Of a DNA stretch of 64,000 nucleotides, positions 1 through 7,771 are shown piece by piece. Location: positions 57,375-121,374 of the forward strand of contig NZ_GL476314.1 in assembly GCF_000148725.1 (NCBI RefSeq), read 5' to 3'. Origin of the DNA: Roseibium sp. TrichSKD4 (lineage in GTDB: Bacteria; Pseudomonadota; Alphaproteobacteria; Rhizobiales; Stappiaceae). How positions within the stretch are numbered: the stretch's first letter is position 1; each line of letters opens with the position of its first letter. The notes under the pieces were generated by a model. The model had not been told where the DNA came from. It made no database searches and was given only the letters and a program-made list of their open reading frames with translations. A program made the translations under genes and the position numbers.

Positions 1-1
1 A

Positions 2-1048
2 GTGTCAGCTTCTGCCTCAGCAACTTCGGTTGATACCGCTGTTTCGGCAAGCCAACATAAGCCTGTAAATGCCCCGGCTGCTTCTAGGGTCAGTGTGACG
101 CCAATTGCGGAGGAGCCGATTGTTGATCTGCTTAACGTGACCACGGAAGATGGAGCTGCTGAAGCCGAACCGCTTGTGACCGCAGCCGCAAAAAAGAGTG
201 GCGAGCCTGCTCAGCCTGTGGTGCAGCTTGCTCAAGCGGCACAGAATAAGCCCATTCCGGTCAAACAAGGTGGTGGCCTGCAGGCTCCATTGGCTGATGA
301 TGCGCCTCCAGTAAGCCTTGCCGATCTGGATGCCGCTGTGGAAGAGGTGCAGCCATCTGCTGCCAGCACAAAGAAAACGCCTGCGGCTTCCCCTGCCGGA
401 GCTGGCAGCGAAGCGCCTCAGCAGGCTCCAGCATCGCCTAAGCCTAAGATTTTGGCCGCCGCTGCAGCACGCTCTGCAGTGAGCCCGGGTGAAGTTGAGT
501 TCGATGCTGAATTTGATCCGGAAGCCGCCCTGCGCCTGACAGGCACAACGGGTGAAAGCACATCAACGGTGCGGCTTGAGAATGTTGTGCGCCCCAATCA
601 GACGCTTTCCAGCCATGTGGCCATGCAAGTGGCCGGAGAAATGGCGCGGAATATTCAAAACGGCCAGACGAAATTCCAGATGCGATTTGATCCGCCTGAA
701 TTGGGCCGTGTGGACGTGAAGATGAAGGTGTCTTCCGACGGTAGTGTGCAGGCGCACCTGATTGTCGAGCGGCCGGAAACGCTGGACATGTTCATGCGCG
801 ATCAGCGTGGATTGGAGCGGGCGCTTGAGGCTGCAGGTCTGACAGCGGATTCTGAGAACATGAAATTCTCCCTGAAAGATCAGGGGAACTCAGGGTCTCA
901 GTTTGCTGACGGACAGCAAGATGGTGATCAGCACAACGGGGCTTCCGGCAAGGGTGAAGCCGATCAGCTTCATGATCACGACGAATTTGGACCAGCGGTG
1001 CCGCTCAACTTGGCGGCAGCCAATGGCGGCCTTGATGTTCGTATTTAA
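2..1048 (+). CDS. fliK: Flagellar hook-length control protein FliK, C-terminal part (5' truncated by window edge)
   Basis: The frame is open to the first base of the window, so the true start lies upstream. The first ~200 residues are low complexity, rich in Ala, Pro, Ser and Glu, as in the linker of FliK proteins. Residues ~200-295 form a Flg_hook-type domain with the hallmark stretch FDPPELGRVDVKMKV. FliK is a secreted molecular ruler that sets hook length and switches export specificity at FlhB. The acidic His/Asp/Gly-rich tail after ~295 is typical. flgD follows 51 bp downstream on the same strand, so the two hook-assembly genes are probably co-transcribed. The family call is firm; the full length is unknown. 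Confidence 0.88.
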   Translation: MSASASATSVDTAVSASQHKPVNAPAASRVSVTPIAEEPIVDLLNVTTEDGAAEAEPLVTAAAKKSGEPAQPVVQLAQAAQNKPIPVKQGGGLQAPLADDAPPVSLADLDAAVEEVQPSAASTKKTPAASPAGAGSEAPQQAPASPKPKILAAAAARSAVSPGEVEFDAEFDPEAALRLTGTTGESTSTVRLENVVRPNQTLSSHVAMQVAGEMARNIQNGQTKFQMRFDPPELGRVDVKMKVSSDGSVQAHLIVERPETLDMFMRDQRGLERALEAAGLTADSENMKFSLKDQGNSGSQFADGQQDGDQHNGASGKGEADQLHDHDEFGPAVPLNLAAANGGLDVRI

Positions 1049-1099
1049 CAGAGATTTGGACGCGCCTGATCTAGCGGGCTGCAATCGGGATAAAAGAGT

Positions 1100-1759
1100 A
1101 TGACACAAGTAACTGGTGCAACATCTGCGGCCTCGTCTGGAACAACATCCGCTTCACAGTCCCTCAGTTCCAACTATGAGCTGTTTTTGTCTCTGCTGAC
1201 CACGCAAATTCAATATCAGGATCCACTGGATCCGTTGGACTCAGCTGAGTACACAAAACAGCTGGTGCAGTACTCTTCTGTCGAGCAGGCCATTCAGAGC
1301 AACCAACACCTTGCCAAAATGGTTGAGGCCATGCAGGCGGGGCAGGCGTCTTCATATGTGAACTATATTGGGTCTGACATTACCGCTTCAGGGGGTACGG
1401 CTACTTTGTCCAATGGCAAGGCCAGCTGGAGTTTCGGCGCGGCTAAGGATGCAACTGGCTCCATCGATATCAAGGACAGTGCTGGCAACACGGTCTATAG
1501 CAAGGAAGTCAGTGTTTCCGCAGGATCAAATTCCTTCGATTGGGATGGCAGAAACAACTCTGGCGGAACTGCGCCCGACGGGGCCTACACGATTTCCTTC
1601 AATTTGAAGGACGGAAGCGGAAGCAAGGTCAATCCGTCCGCCGAGATCAAGGGTGTGGTTGATGGCCTTGATTTATCGACGGATACTCCGGTTCTGAAGA
1701 TTGGTGATCTGACGGTTCCAGTCTCTGCTGTGCGCACTGTGAAGGCCGTTTCGTCCTAA
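1100..1759 (+). CDS. flgD: Flagellar hook capping protein FlgD
   Basis: 219 aa, a normal FlgD length. The N-terminal FlgD domain (~28-75) carries the diagnostic LTTQIQYQDPLDPLDSAEY and QYSSVEQ segments. The remainder is a beta-rich tudor/FlgD-Ig-like region (~80-205) including the FDWDGRNNSGGTAPDGAY motif. FlgD caps the growing hook and is lost when the hook is complete. The ATG is preceded by an A/G-rich stretch (gataaaagagt). It follows fliK and ends just before a strong hairpin (1787-1820), so the fliK-flgD unit probably stops here. Confidence 0.95.
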   Translation: MTQVTGATSAASSGTTSASQSLSSNYELFLSLLTTQIQYQDPLDPLDSAEYTKQLVQYSSVEQAIQSNQHLAKMVEAMQAGQASSYVNYIGSDITASGGTATLSNGKASWSFGAAKDATGSIDIKDSAGNTVYSKEVSVSAGSNSFDWDGRNNSGGTAPDGAYTISFNLKDGSGSKVNPSAEIKGVVDGLDLSTDTPVLKIGDLTVPVSAVRTVKAVSS

Positions 1760-1786
1760 TTTTGCAAGAAAATTCAAAAAATTTTC

Positions 1787-1820
1787 GAGAACCTGCCAGA
1801 ATTTTCAAGGGCAGGTTCTC
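1787..1820 (+). terminator. Hairpin after flgD
   Basis: A perfect 11-bp stem, GAGAACCTGCC (1787-1797) and GGCAGGTTCTC (1810-1820), with a 12-nt loop, begins 27 bp after the flgD stop. Only a weak T-rich tail follows, so termination is likely but the hairpin could also stabilise the mRNA 3' end. Confidence 0.6.
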
Positions 1821-1919
1821 TCTTGGCGTGCCAAATTGCACGTATTGAGTTGCAATCTGCAATAAATAGCTGATGAAGTTAAAATTTGACCCATTTTTAT
1901 TAATCGTTGCCGGTCTTTG

Positions 1920-1978
1920 CCTTAGCTAAGGTAAATAAATACAATTTATGCCAATGTTTATAGTTAATGAATTGTATT
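1920..1978. promoter_or_regulatory. AT-rich upstream region of the SciP-like gene with two dyads
   Basis: The 1821-2053 gap is strongly AT-rich. It holds a perfect 12-bp palindrome CCTTAGCTAAGG (1920-1931) and a perfect 9-bp inverted repeat AATACAATT / AATTGTATT (1938-1946 and 1970-1978). A lone TTAA half-site lies near 1964, but there is no full TTAA-N7-TTAA box. The dyads may be operators of the DUF1153 gene that starts at 2054; which protein binds is unknown. Confidence 0.35.
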
Positions 1979-2053
1979 TGTTGGCTTAGTCAAATTTTAA
2001 GTTGCTGTACCTACACTCAGATTTACCTTGGTCATGGTTAGTGTGAGAGTACA

Positions 2054-2329
2054 ATGACCGAACAAATTCGTTCGCGTGTAAAATACGTCATCGGGCCGGA
2101 TGGAAGTCCGCTCACTATCGCAGATTTGCCGCCCACTTCTACGAAGCGTTGGGTGATCCGCCGAAAGGCGGAGGTTGTTGCAGCCGTTCGGGGTGGCTTA
2201 TTGTCCCTTGAAGAAGCCTGCAGCCGCTATACGCTTACAGTGGAAGAGTTCCTTTCCTGGCAAAGCTCAATCGAGAAACATGGTCTGGCAGGGCTGAGAG
2301 CCACTCGGGTTCAGCAGTACCGCAACTGA
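2054..2329 (+). CDS. sciP: DUF1153 protein, SciP-like CtrA co-regulator
   Basis: 91 aa, the full length of the family. Residues ~30-75 hold the DUF1153 helix-turn-helix signature: KRWVIRRKAEVVAAVRGG, then LSLEEACSRYTLTVEEFLSW. In Caulobacter the homologue SciP binds CtrA and keeps it from activating target promoters, including flagellar genes, in swarmer cells. Here the gene sits alone between flgD and the fliF operon, and the fliF upstream region carries a CtrA box, which fits a role in flagellar and cell-cycle timing. A GAGAG stretch lies 6-7 nt before the ATG. A terminator follows at 2363. The family is certain; SciP function in this organism is by homology. Confidence 0.88.
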   Translation: MTEQIRSRVKYVIGPDGSPLTIADLPPTSTKRWVIRRKAEVVAAVRGGLLSLEEACSRYTLTVEEFLSWQSSIEKHGLAGLRATRVQQYRN

Positions 2330-2362
2330 TCATTTCTTGATCCAAGAATTAAAGACTGGGGA

Positions 2363-2386
2363 GGCTGGCTGCGCGCCGGCCTTTTT
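2363..2386 (+). terminator. Rho-independent terminator of the SciP-like gene
   Basis: GGCTGGC (2363-2369) pairs with GCCGGCC (2375-2381) with one G-T wobble and a 5-nt loop. TTTTT (2382-2386) follows directly. This is a textbook intrinsic terminator 33 bp after the stop codon, separating this gene from the fliF operon. Confidence 0.85.
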
Positions 2387-2395
2387 CGGTTTCGG

Positions 2396-2571
2396 CATGT
2401 TTCACGAGGTGTGATGAAACATGTTTCGCTGTAAAGGTTAACGAGGTGGGCAAATTTTCCCCACCCGAATTGCAAATTGCATAAACAAGATCGGCGGAAA
2501 TCCGCCAACATCCAGTTCTGACCTCATATTCGTTAACGCCTTGTTAACCTTCTGAGCGGCAAATTTTGCCC
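2396..2571. promoter_or_regulatory. Dyad-rich fliF promoter region
   Basis: The 316-bp gap before fliF has no gene but several symmetric elements: CATGTTTCA / TGAAACATG (2396-2404, 2415-2423), GGTGGG / CCCACC (2445-2450, 2460-2465), and a short palindrome GGCAAA-T-TTTGCC around 2558-2570. The decamer GGCAAATTTT occurs twice (2449-2458 and 2558-2567), flanking the CtrA box. The layout resembles a multi-regulator flagellar promoter; the binding proteins cannot be named from sequence. Confidence 0.4.
2533..2548 (+). promoter_or_regulatory. CtrA-type box upstream of fliF
   Basis: TTAA (2533-2536), seven bases, then TTAAC (2544-2548). This matches the alphaproteobacterial CtrA consensus TTAA-N7-TTAAC exactly. 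It lies ~98-113 bp before the chosen fliF start, a sensible position for an activator near the -35 region. In Caulobacter, CtrA directly activates the fliF operon. Confidence 0.72.
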
Positions 2572-2645
2572 AGTGGTTAATGCGCCGAAGGTGTTCGCAC
2601 CCTCTCGAGCGAAATTTTTGGCTAACGAAAGTCGGGCGGAACTTC

Positions 2646-4259
2646 GTGAACGGGCTCATCGAATTTATAAAAACACTTGGACCAACACGCGTCGCAGCCA
2701 TGGGTGCAGTTGCCGCGATGCTGGTGGGGATTTTCGCGTTTATCATTCTTCGCGTTACAGCCCCGCAGATGACAACGCTCTATTCGGATCTCACACTTGA
2801 AGATTCCGGGGCAATTGTGTCCCGCCTTGAGGGAATGGGTGTTCCGTATGAACTCGGTCGCAACGGTGCGACGGTTATGGTTCCTCGGGAGCGGGTGGCG
2901 CGGCTGCGGATGCAGTTGGCTGAAGACGGCCTGCCGACCGGTGGCTCTATCGGTTATGAAATCTTCGACCGGTCTGACACGCTTGGGGCCACCAGCTTTG
3001 TTCAGAATATCAACCATCTTCGTGCTCTCGAAGGTGAGTTGGCACGCTCCATTGCAGCGATTGATCGTATTCAGTCCGCTCGAGTTCATCTTGTCATTCC
3101 AGAGCGGCAGTTGTTTCAGCGCGACCAGCGTGCACCGACGGGTTCAATTGTCCTGAATGTGCGAGGCACTCTTGGTCAGGGCGAAATCCGCGCGGTGCAA
3201 CATTTGGTGGCAACGGCTGTTGAAGGTCTACGCCCGGAAAGTGTGTCTGTTGTCGATGAAACCGGTCGGTTGCTCGCATCCGGCGCGGAAAGCGATGAAG
3301 AAGGGATTATCGGGAATTCTCTTCAGGAACGGGTGTTCGCCATTGAATCCCGTCTGAAAGGGCAGGTGGAAGAAATCCTCAGTTCCGTTGTTGGTCCGGG
3401 TCGCTCACGAGTTCGCGTTGCTGCGGATGTCGATTTTAACCGCACAACGGAAACGATTGAGACGTTTGATCCAGAGGGCCAAGTCGTTCGCTCCACTCAG
3501 ACCAAGGAAGAAGCCTCTAGCAGCACTGAGCGGACAAATGAGGTCACCGTTGGCAACGAACTGCCAAACGGGGGTGACAACAATGGCGGTGAAGGCTCAA
3601 ACGAGGAAACAACGGCGACCGAAGAAATCGTGAACTACGAAATCTCACGTTCGACCAAAACGGAAATCGTTGAAGCTGGCCGCGTACAGCGTCTCTCGGT
3701 TGCCGTGCTGGTTGACGGAACCTATGGGCCAAACGCGGATGGCGAGGTGGTTTATACACCACGCACCCAGGAGACGCTGGATCGGATTGCGCTCTTGGTT
3801 CGCTCAGCAGTCGGGTTTGATGAAGGTCGTGGTGACATTGTTGAGGTGGTCAATCTGCAATTTGCGGCGCCACCTCAAGGTGATCTAACCGAAGAGCCGG
3901 GTCTGTTTGAGTTCACCAAAGAAGATATCATGCGTTTTGCAGAGCTCGGCGTGCTTCTTCTGATCTCCTTGCTTCTGCTCCTATTCGTGGTGCGCCCGCT
4001 GTTGCGCCGGATTGTGACACCGGAAGAGCCGCAACCTCAGGAGCTGTTGATTGGTCCTGATGGTCAGCTGATTGCTGAAAGTGAAGTGCCGAGCGAAGAT
4101 GCTGAGGAAGACGACGAGATGCGGATCGAATGGCTTGAGGAAGCCAAGGCTGCGGGCGCTGCCCAAGCCACGTCTATCAGCAAGGTCGGCGAGATGATTG
4201 AAGAGCACCCAACCGAAGCTGTAACCATTGTTCGCGGTTGGCTGGATGAGGCGGCATAA
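2646..4259 (+). CDS. fliF: Flagellar MS-ring protein FliF
   Basis: 537 aa from GTG at 2646, chosen because GGGCGGA lies ~5 nt upstream and the protein then starts [15 protein letters not shown] as in family members. The ATG at 2580 would add 22 atypical residues. A membrane segment at ~16-38 is followed by the YscJ/FliF ring-building domain ([13 protein letters not shown]-like segment), an Asn/Gly/Glu-rich linker, a second membrane segment ([19 protein letters not shown]) and a cytoplasmic tail. The tail ends with the FliG-binding helix [14 protein letters not shown]. FliF forms the inner-membrane ring that nucleates the basal body. It is the first gene of the operon; its stop overlaps the fliG start (TAATG). 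Confidence 0.95.
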   Translation: MNGLIEFIKTLGPTRVAAMGAVAAMLVGIFAFIILRVTAPQMTTLYSDLTLEDSGAIVSRLEGMGVPYELGRNGATVMVPRERVARLRMQLAEDGLPTGGSIGYEIFDRSDTLGATSFVQNINHLRALEGELARSIAAIDRIQSARVHLVIPERQLFQRDQRAPTGSIVLNVRGTLGQGEIRAVQHLVATAVEGLRPESVSVVDETGRLLASGAESDEEGIIGNSLQERVFAIESRLKGQVEEILSSVVGPGRSRVRVAADVDFNRTTETIETFDPEGQVVRSTQTKEEASSSTERTNEVTVGNELPNGGDNNGGEGSNEETTATEEIVNYEISRSTKTEIVEAGRVQRLSVAVLVDGTYGPNADGEVVYTPRTQETLDRIALLVRSAVGFDEGRGDIVEVVNLQFAAPPQGDLTEEPGLFEFTKEDIMRFAELGVLLLISLLLLLFVVRPLLRRIVTPEEPQPQELLIGPDGQLIAESEVPSEDAEEDDEMRIEWLEEAKAAGAAQATSISKVGEMIEEHPTEAVTIVRGWLDEAA

Positions 4260-5308
4260 TGGCTGAAAGTGTGCTTCAAAATCAACTGACGGTTAGTTCG
4301 GATCAGGAAGAGCGTGAACTCAAAGGCTCTGAACGGGCTGCGGTTCTTCTGCTTGCGCTTGGCGAGGTTCATGGCAAGGCGATTTGGAATCAACTGGATG
4401 AGATCGAAATTCGGCAAATTTCGGCAGCCATGGCTAACCTTGGACCTGTTACGCCGAAGATGCTGGAAGATCTGTTCAAGGACTTCGTTAAACGGATCGC
4501 TTCTAAAGGTGCATTGACCGGAAACGTGGATGCGACTGAACGGTTGCTTACGAACTTCCTGCCCGGTGATCGGGTTTCGATCATCATGGAGGAAATTCGT
4601 GGCCCGGCTGGCCGGAACATGTGGGAGAAGCTTTCCAATGTGCAGGAGAATGTTCTCGCAAACTATTTGAAGAACGAATATCCGCAGACCGTTGCGGTGG
4701 TTCTGTCCAAGATCAAGTCGGATCACGCGGCCCGTGTTCTTGGTATCTTGCCGGAAGAGCTTGCACTGGAAGTTGTTGGTAGAATGCTGCGCATGGATGC
4801 GGTTCAGAAGGAAGTTCTGGAGAAGGTGGAGCAGACCCTTCGGGTTGAGTTCATGTCCAACCTCACGAACACCTCGCGCCGTGACAGCCATGAAATGATG
4901 GCGGATATCTTCAACAACTTCGACCGGCAGACCGAAGCACGGTTCCTGGCTGCGCTGGAAGAAGACAACCGCGAAGCTGCTGACCGCATCAAGACGTTGA
5001 TGTTCACATTCGACGATCTGATGAAGCTGGATGCAGCAAGCTGTCAGACCCTTTTGCGGAACGTGGAAAAGGACAAGCTGGCCATCGCCCTCAAAGGGTC
5101 GACGGATACAGCGCGCGAATACTTCCTCGGCAACATGTCATCGCGGGCGGCCAAATTGCTGGAGGACGATATGGAAGCGCTTGGTCCTGTGCGGTTACGT
5201 GACGTTGATGATGCCCAAACCGGTATGGTGAATATGGCCAAGGATCTGGCGGCCAAGGGTGAAATCATGATTTCCAAGTCGAACGGTGACGACGAGATCA
5301 TTTATTGA
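4259..5308 (+). CDS. fliG: Flagellar motor switch protein FliG
   Basis: 349 aa with the three FliG domains: an N-terminal FliF-binding domain ([14 protein letters not shown] at ~24), a middle domain with the family motif [12 protein letters not shown] (~142-153) in place of the usual EHPQT, and a C-terminal torque domain ([11 protein letters not shown], ~247-257). The C-terminal half keeps the charged helix region that contacts the MotA stator ([16 protein letters not shown]). FliG is part of the C-ring and transmits torque and switching. Its start overlaps the fliF stop by one base and its stop overlaps the fliH start (TGATG), so translation is coupled. Confidence 0.96.
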   Translation: MAESVLQNQLTVSSDQEERELKGSERAAVLLLALGEVHGKAIWNQLDEIEIRQISAAMANLGPVTPKMLEDLFKDFVKRIASKGALTGNVDATERLLTNFLPGDRVSIIMEEIRGPAGRNMWEKLSNVQENVLANYLKNEYPQTVAVVLSKIKSDHAARVLGILPEELALEVVGRMLRMDAVQKEVLEKVEQTLRVEFMSNLTNTSRRDSHEMMADIFNNFDRQTEARFLAALEEDNREAADRIKTLMFTFDDLMKLDAASCQTLLRNVEKDKLAIALKGSTDTAREYFLGNMSSRAAKLLEDDMEALGPVRLRDVDDAQTGMVNMAKDLAAKGEIMISKSNGDDEIIY

Positions 5309-6045
5309 TGGAGCTGGAGGGAAACCTCCAAACACACATGGGCACTATGGTTAGTCCTTCAAAATTTTTGTTCAATGTTGATTTCACCGCGCCCCCGGAG
5401 CCAGAGGTGGAAGCGCCGCCCGAGCCTGTTGTGCCGATGATGCCGGTGTCTGAGCATGAACAGCTTCTCAAAAAAGCCCGAGAACAGGCCTTTGAAGAAG
5501 GCCGCGTTGCGGCTTTGAAAGAGCACCAAAGTGCGCAAGACACGTTGTTGACGGAAGAGGTTGGGCGCTTGATCGGCGCGGTCGAGGGTGTGCTCGCTCA
5601 GCTTGATGAAGCACAGACCGAGCAGGAAAGAGACGCCGTCAGTCTGGCGTTCATGGTGGCGCGGAGACTTTGTGCCCATCTGGTTGCGCGCCAGCCAATG
5701 ACAGAAATGTTGGCACTGATTACCGAATGCCTCGGACCGCTGCGACGCTCTCCTCATGTTGTTGTGCGAGTTAATGAGAGGGACGTTGAGGCGCTGAAAA
5801 AGCGTGTTGACCCGATCATGAATGAAAAAGGCTTCGAAGGACGGCTTGTCATTTTGGGAGAACCCGACATTGGTCGTGGAGATTGCCACATTGAATGGGC
5901 GGATGGTGGTATCATTCGAGACCGAAAAGCCATTGAGAAAGAAATTGACGGGAGCATCAAATCCTACCTTCAGGCGCGCGCCGATGAACGCAAGGCTGCG
6001 CGGGCAGGATCTGGCTCTGACACTCAGAAGGATCAGGCATCATGA
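5308..6045 (+). CDS. fliH: Flagellar export regulator FliH (FlbE type)
   Basis: About 245 aa between fliG and fliN, the position of FliH/FlbE in alphaproteobacterial fliF operons. It has a proline/glutamate-rich N-terminus (PPEPEVEAPPEP), then a helical segment (LLKKAREQAFEEGRVAALKEH) and a C-terminal half like V-ATPase subunit E/FliH. FliH binds and restrains the export ATPase FliI. The ATG at 5308 overlaps the fliG stop, but the GGAGG at ~5315 does not serve it. ATG codons at 5338 or 5347 are possible alternatives. Sequence similarity in this family is low, so the call leans partly on gene order. Confidence 0.78.
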   Translation: MELEGNLQTHMGTMVSPSKFLFNVDFTAPPEPEVEAPPEPVVPMMPVSEHEQLLKKAREQAFEEGRVAALKEHQSAQDTLLTEEVGRLIGAVEGVLAQLDEAQTEQERDAVSLAFMVARRLCAHLVARQPMTEMLALITECLGPLRRSPHVVVRVNERDVEALKKRVDPIMNEKGFEGRLVILGEPDIGRGDCHIEWADGGIIRDRKAIEKEIDGSIKSYLQARADERKAARAGSGSDTQKDQAS

Positions 6046-6380
6046 GTGATGAACAAGGTGGCGGTATTCCGCTTGATGAACTGGAAGTTCCCGCTGCCCC
6101 GTCAGAAGAAGATGGTGCAACAGGAGCCACTCAGGGTGCAGGTGATCTTGAAGCTGTATTCGATGTTCCAGTTCGCATTTCTGCGGTGTTGGGCTCATCC
6201 AAGATGCATGTCTCGGATCTGTTGAAACTGGCCTCGGGCACCGTACTGGAGCTGGACCGAAAGGTTGGGGAAGCAATTGATATTTACGTCAATGACCGCC
6301 TCGTGGCGCGCGGTGAGGTCGTTCTGGTGGAAGACAAACTCGGTGTGACCATGACCGAGATCATCAAGACCGACCGTTAA
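6042..6380 (+). CDS. fliN: Flagellar motor switch protein FliN
   Basis: 112 aa. The C-terminal ~75 residues are a SpoA/FliN domain (DVPVRISAVLGSSKMHVSDLLKL, then GTVLELDRKVGEAIDIYVNDRLVARGEVV), and a variable acidic N-terminus precedes it. FliN builds the base of the C-ring and binds phosphorylated CheY and FliH. The ATGA overlap with the fliH stop (6042-6045) shows tight coupling. flbD follows after 14 bp containing a strong GGGGGG/GGAA ribosome site. Confidence 0.95.
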   Translation: MSDEQGGGIPLDELEVPAAPSEEDGATGATQGAGDLEAVFDVPVRISAVLGSSKMHVSDLLKLASGTVLELDRKVGEAIDIYVNDRLVARGEVVLVEDKLGVTMTEIIKTDR

Positions 6381-6394
6381 GGGGGGGAACTGGA

Positions 6395-7750
6395 ATGCGG
6401 CTTTTGATCGTTGGCACGCTTGGCGGCCAACTCAGTACAGCTTCCAAAATTGCCATGCAGCGAGGGGCGCAAGTCACTCATGCTGATACCATTGAAGGAG
6501 CATTGCAAGTGCTCCGGTCGGGTCGGGGTGCAGACCTGTTGATGGTGGATGTGGGCCTCGATATCGCAGGCCTTCTCGATAAACTTCAAACTGAACGTGT
6601 TCATGTGCCGCTGGTGGCGTGTGGTGTGGAAACGGATGCTCAAGCTGCCGTTTCCGCCATTCGTGCCGGTGCGAAAGAATACATTCCCCTTCCGCCCGAC
6701 CCTGAACTGATCGCCGCTGTCTTGTCCGCCGTCGCCGAAGAGCGCGGCGATATGATTTATCGCGATGACGCGATGGCGGCAGTTGTGAAACTGGCAGAGC
6801 AGGTAGCCCCGTCCGAAGCGTCCGTTTTGATCACCGGGCAATCTGGAACGGGTAAGGAAATCATTGCCCGTCACGTCCACAAGTGCTCCAACCGTGCGTC
6901 AAAGCCGTTTATCTCCATCAACTGCGCCGCCATTCCCGAGCATCTTCTGGAATCGGAACTATTTGGTCACGAAAAGGGAGCGTTTACGGGTGCTGTTGCT
7001 CGCCGTATTGGCAAATTCGAAGAGGCAGATGGCGGAACTCTGCTGCTAGACGAAATTTCCGAAATGGATGTGCGCTTGCAAGCCAAGCTACTGCGCGCCA
7101 TTCAGGAGAAGGTCATTGACCGGGTTGGCGGAAACCGCCCTGTTCCAGTTAATATCAGGATCCTGGCAACCTCGAACCGTGATCTTGCAGAGAGTGTTCG
7201 CAACGGCAGCTTTCGGGAGGACTTGCTGTTCCGACTGAATGTTGTGAACCTGAAGCTCCTGCCGCTACGGTCCCGCCCGGCGGATATCATGGCGTTGGCG
7301 ACGTTCTTTGTAGACCATTATTCAAAGGCAAATGGCGTTCCTCCACGCGAGATTTCAGCTGAGGCCCAACAGGCGCTGAAATCAAATGTGTGGCAGGGCA
7401 ATGTGCGCGAGCTGGAAAACACTATGCATCGTGCGGTGTTGCTGGCTTCGGGAACGGAAATCACCGTTGATGCGATCCGGTTGCCGGATGGGTCTCCAAT
7501 CAGTGTTGATCGCGGGCCCGCCGCACAAGCCGCACAGGCGGCGGAAGCTGTGTCGCGAACCTTTGTTGGCAGAACGGTTGCGGATGTTGAGCGCGACCTC
7601 ATTCTGGACACGCTCGATCACTGCCTTGGTAATCGTACCCATGCTGCGAAAATTCTGGGTATCTCAATCCGGACGCTGCGCAACAAACTGAATCAATATA
7701 CTGATGATGGGGTGAGTGTACCTGGACCCGGTGAAATGCGGTCTGCGTAA
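6395..7750 (+). CDS. flbD: Sigma-54-dependent flagellar regulator FlbD
   Basis: 451 aa. The N-terminal ~115 residues are a receiver-like domain. A sigma-54 AAA+ domain follows, with Walker A GQSGTGKE (~149), the sigma-54-contacting GAFTGA loop and Walker B GGTLLLDE. A Fis-type helix-turn-helix lies near the C-terminus (RTHAAKILGISIRTLRNKL). In Caulobacter FlbD activates late flagellar genes with RpoN and represses fliF, forming a feedback loop. The same place in the fliF operon is conserved here. The start ATG has GGGGGGAA 6-7 nt upstream. A nearby trans-acting partner such as FliX was not seen in this window. Confidence 0.93.
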   Translation: MRLLIVGTLGGQLSTASKIAMQRGAQVTHADTIEGALQVLRSGRGADLLMVDVGLDIAGLLDKLQTERVHVPLVACGVETDAQAAVSAIRAGAKEYIPLPPDPELIAAVLSAVAEERGDMIYRDDAMAAVVKLAEQVAPSEASVLITGQSGTGKEIIARHVHKCSNRASKPFISINCAAIPEHLLESELFGHEKGAFTGAVARRIGKFEEADGGTLLLDEISEMDVRLQAKLLRAIQEKVIDRVGGNRPVPVNIRILATSNRDLAESVRNGSFREDLLFRLNVVNLKLLPLRSRPADIMALATFFVDHYSKANGVPPREISAEAQQALKSNVWQGNVRELENTMHRAVLLASGTEITVDAIRLPDGSPISVDRGPAAQAAQAAEAVSRTFVGRTVADVERDLILDTLDHCLGNRTHAAKILGISIRTLRNKLNQYTDDGVSVPGPGEMRSA

Positions 7751-7771
7751 ACACGGTAAAAAAGGCGCGTC

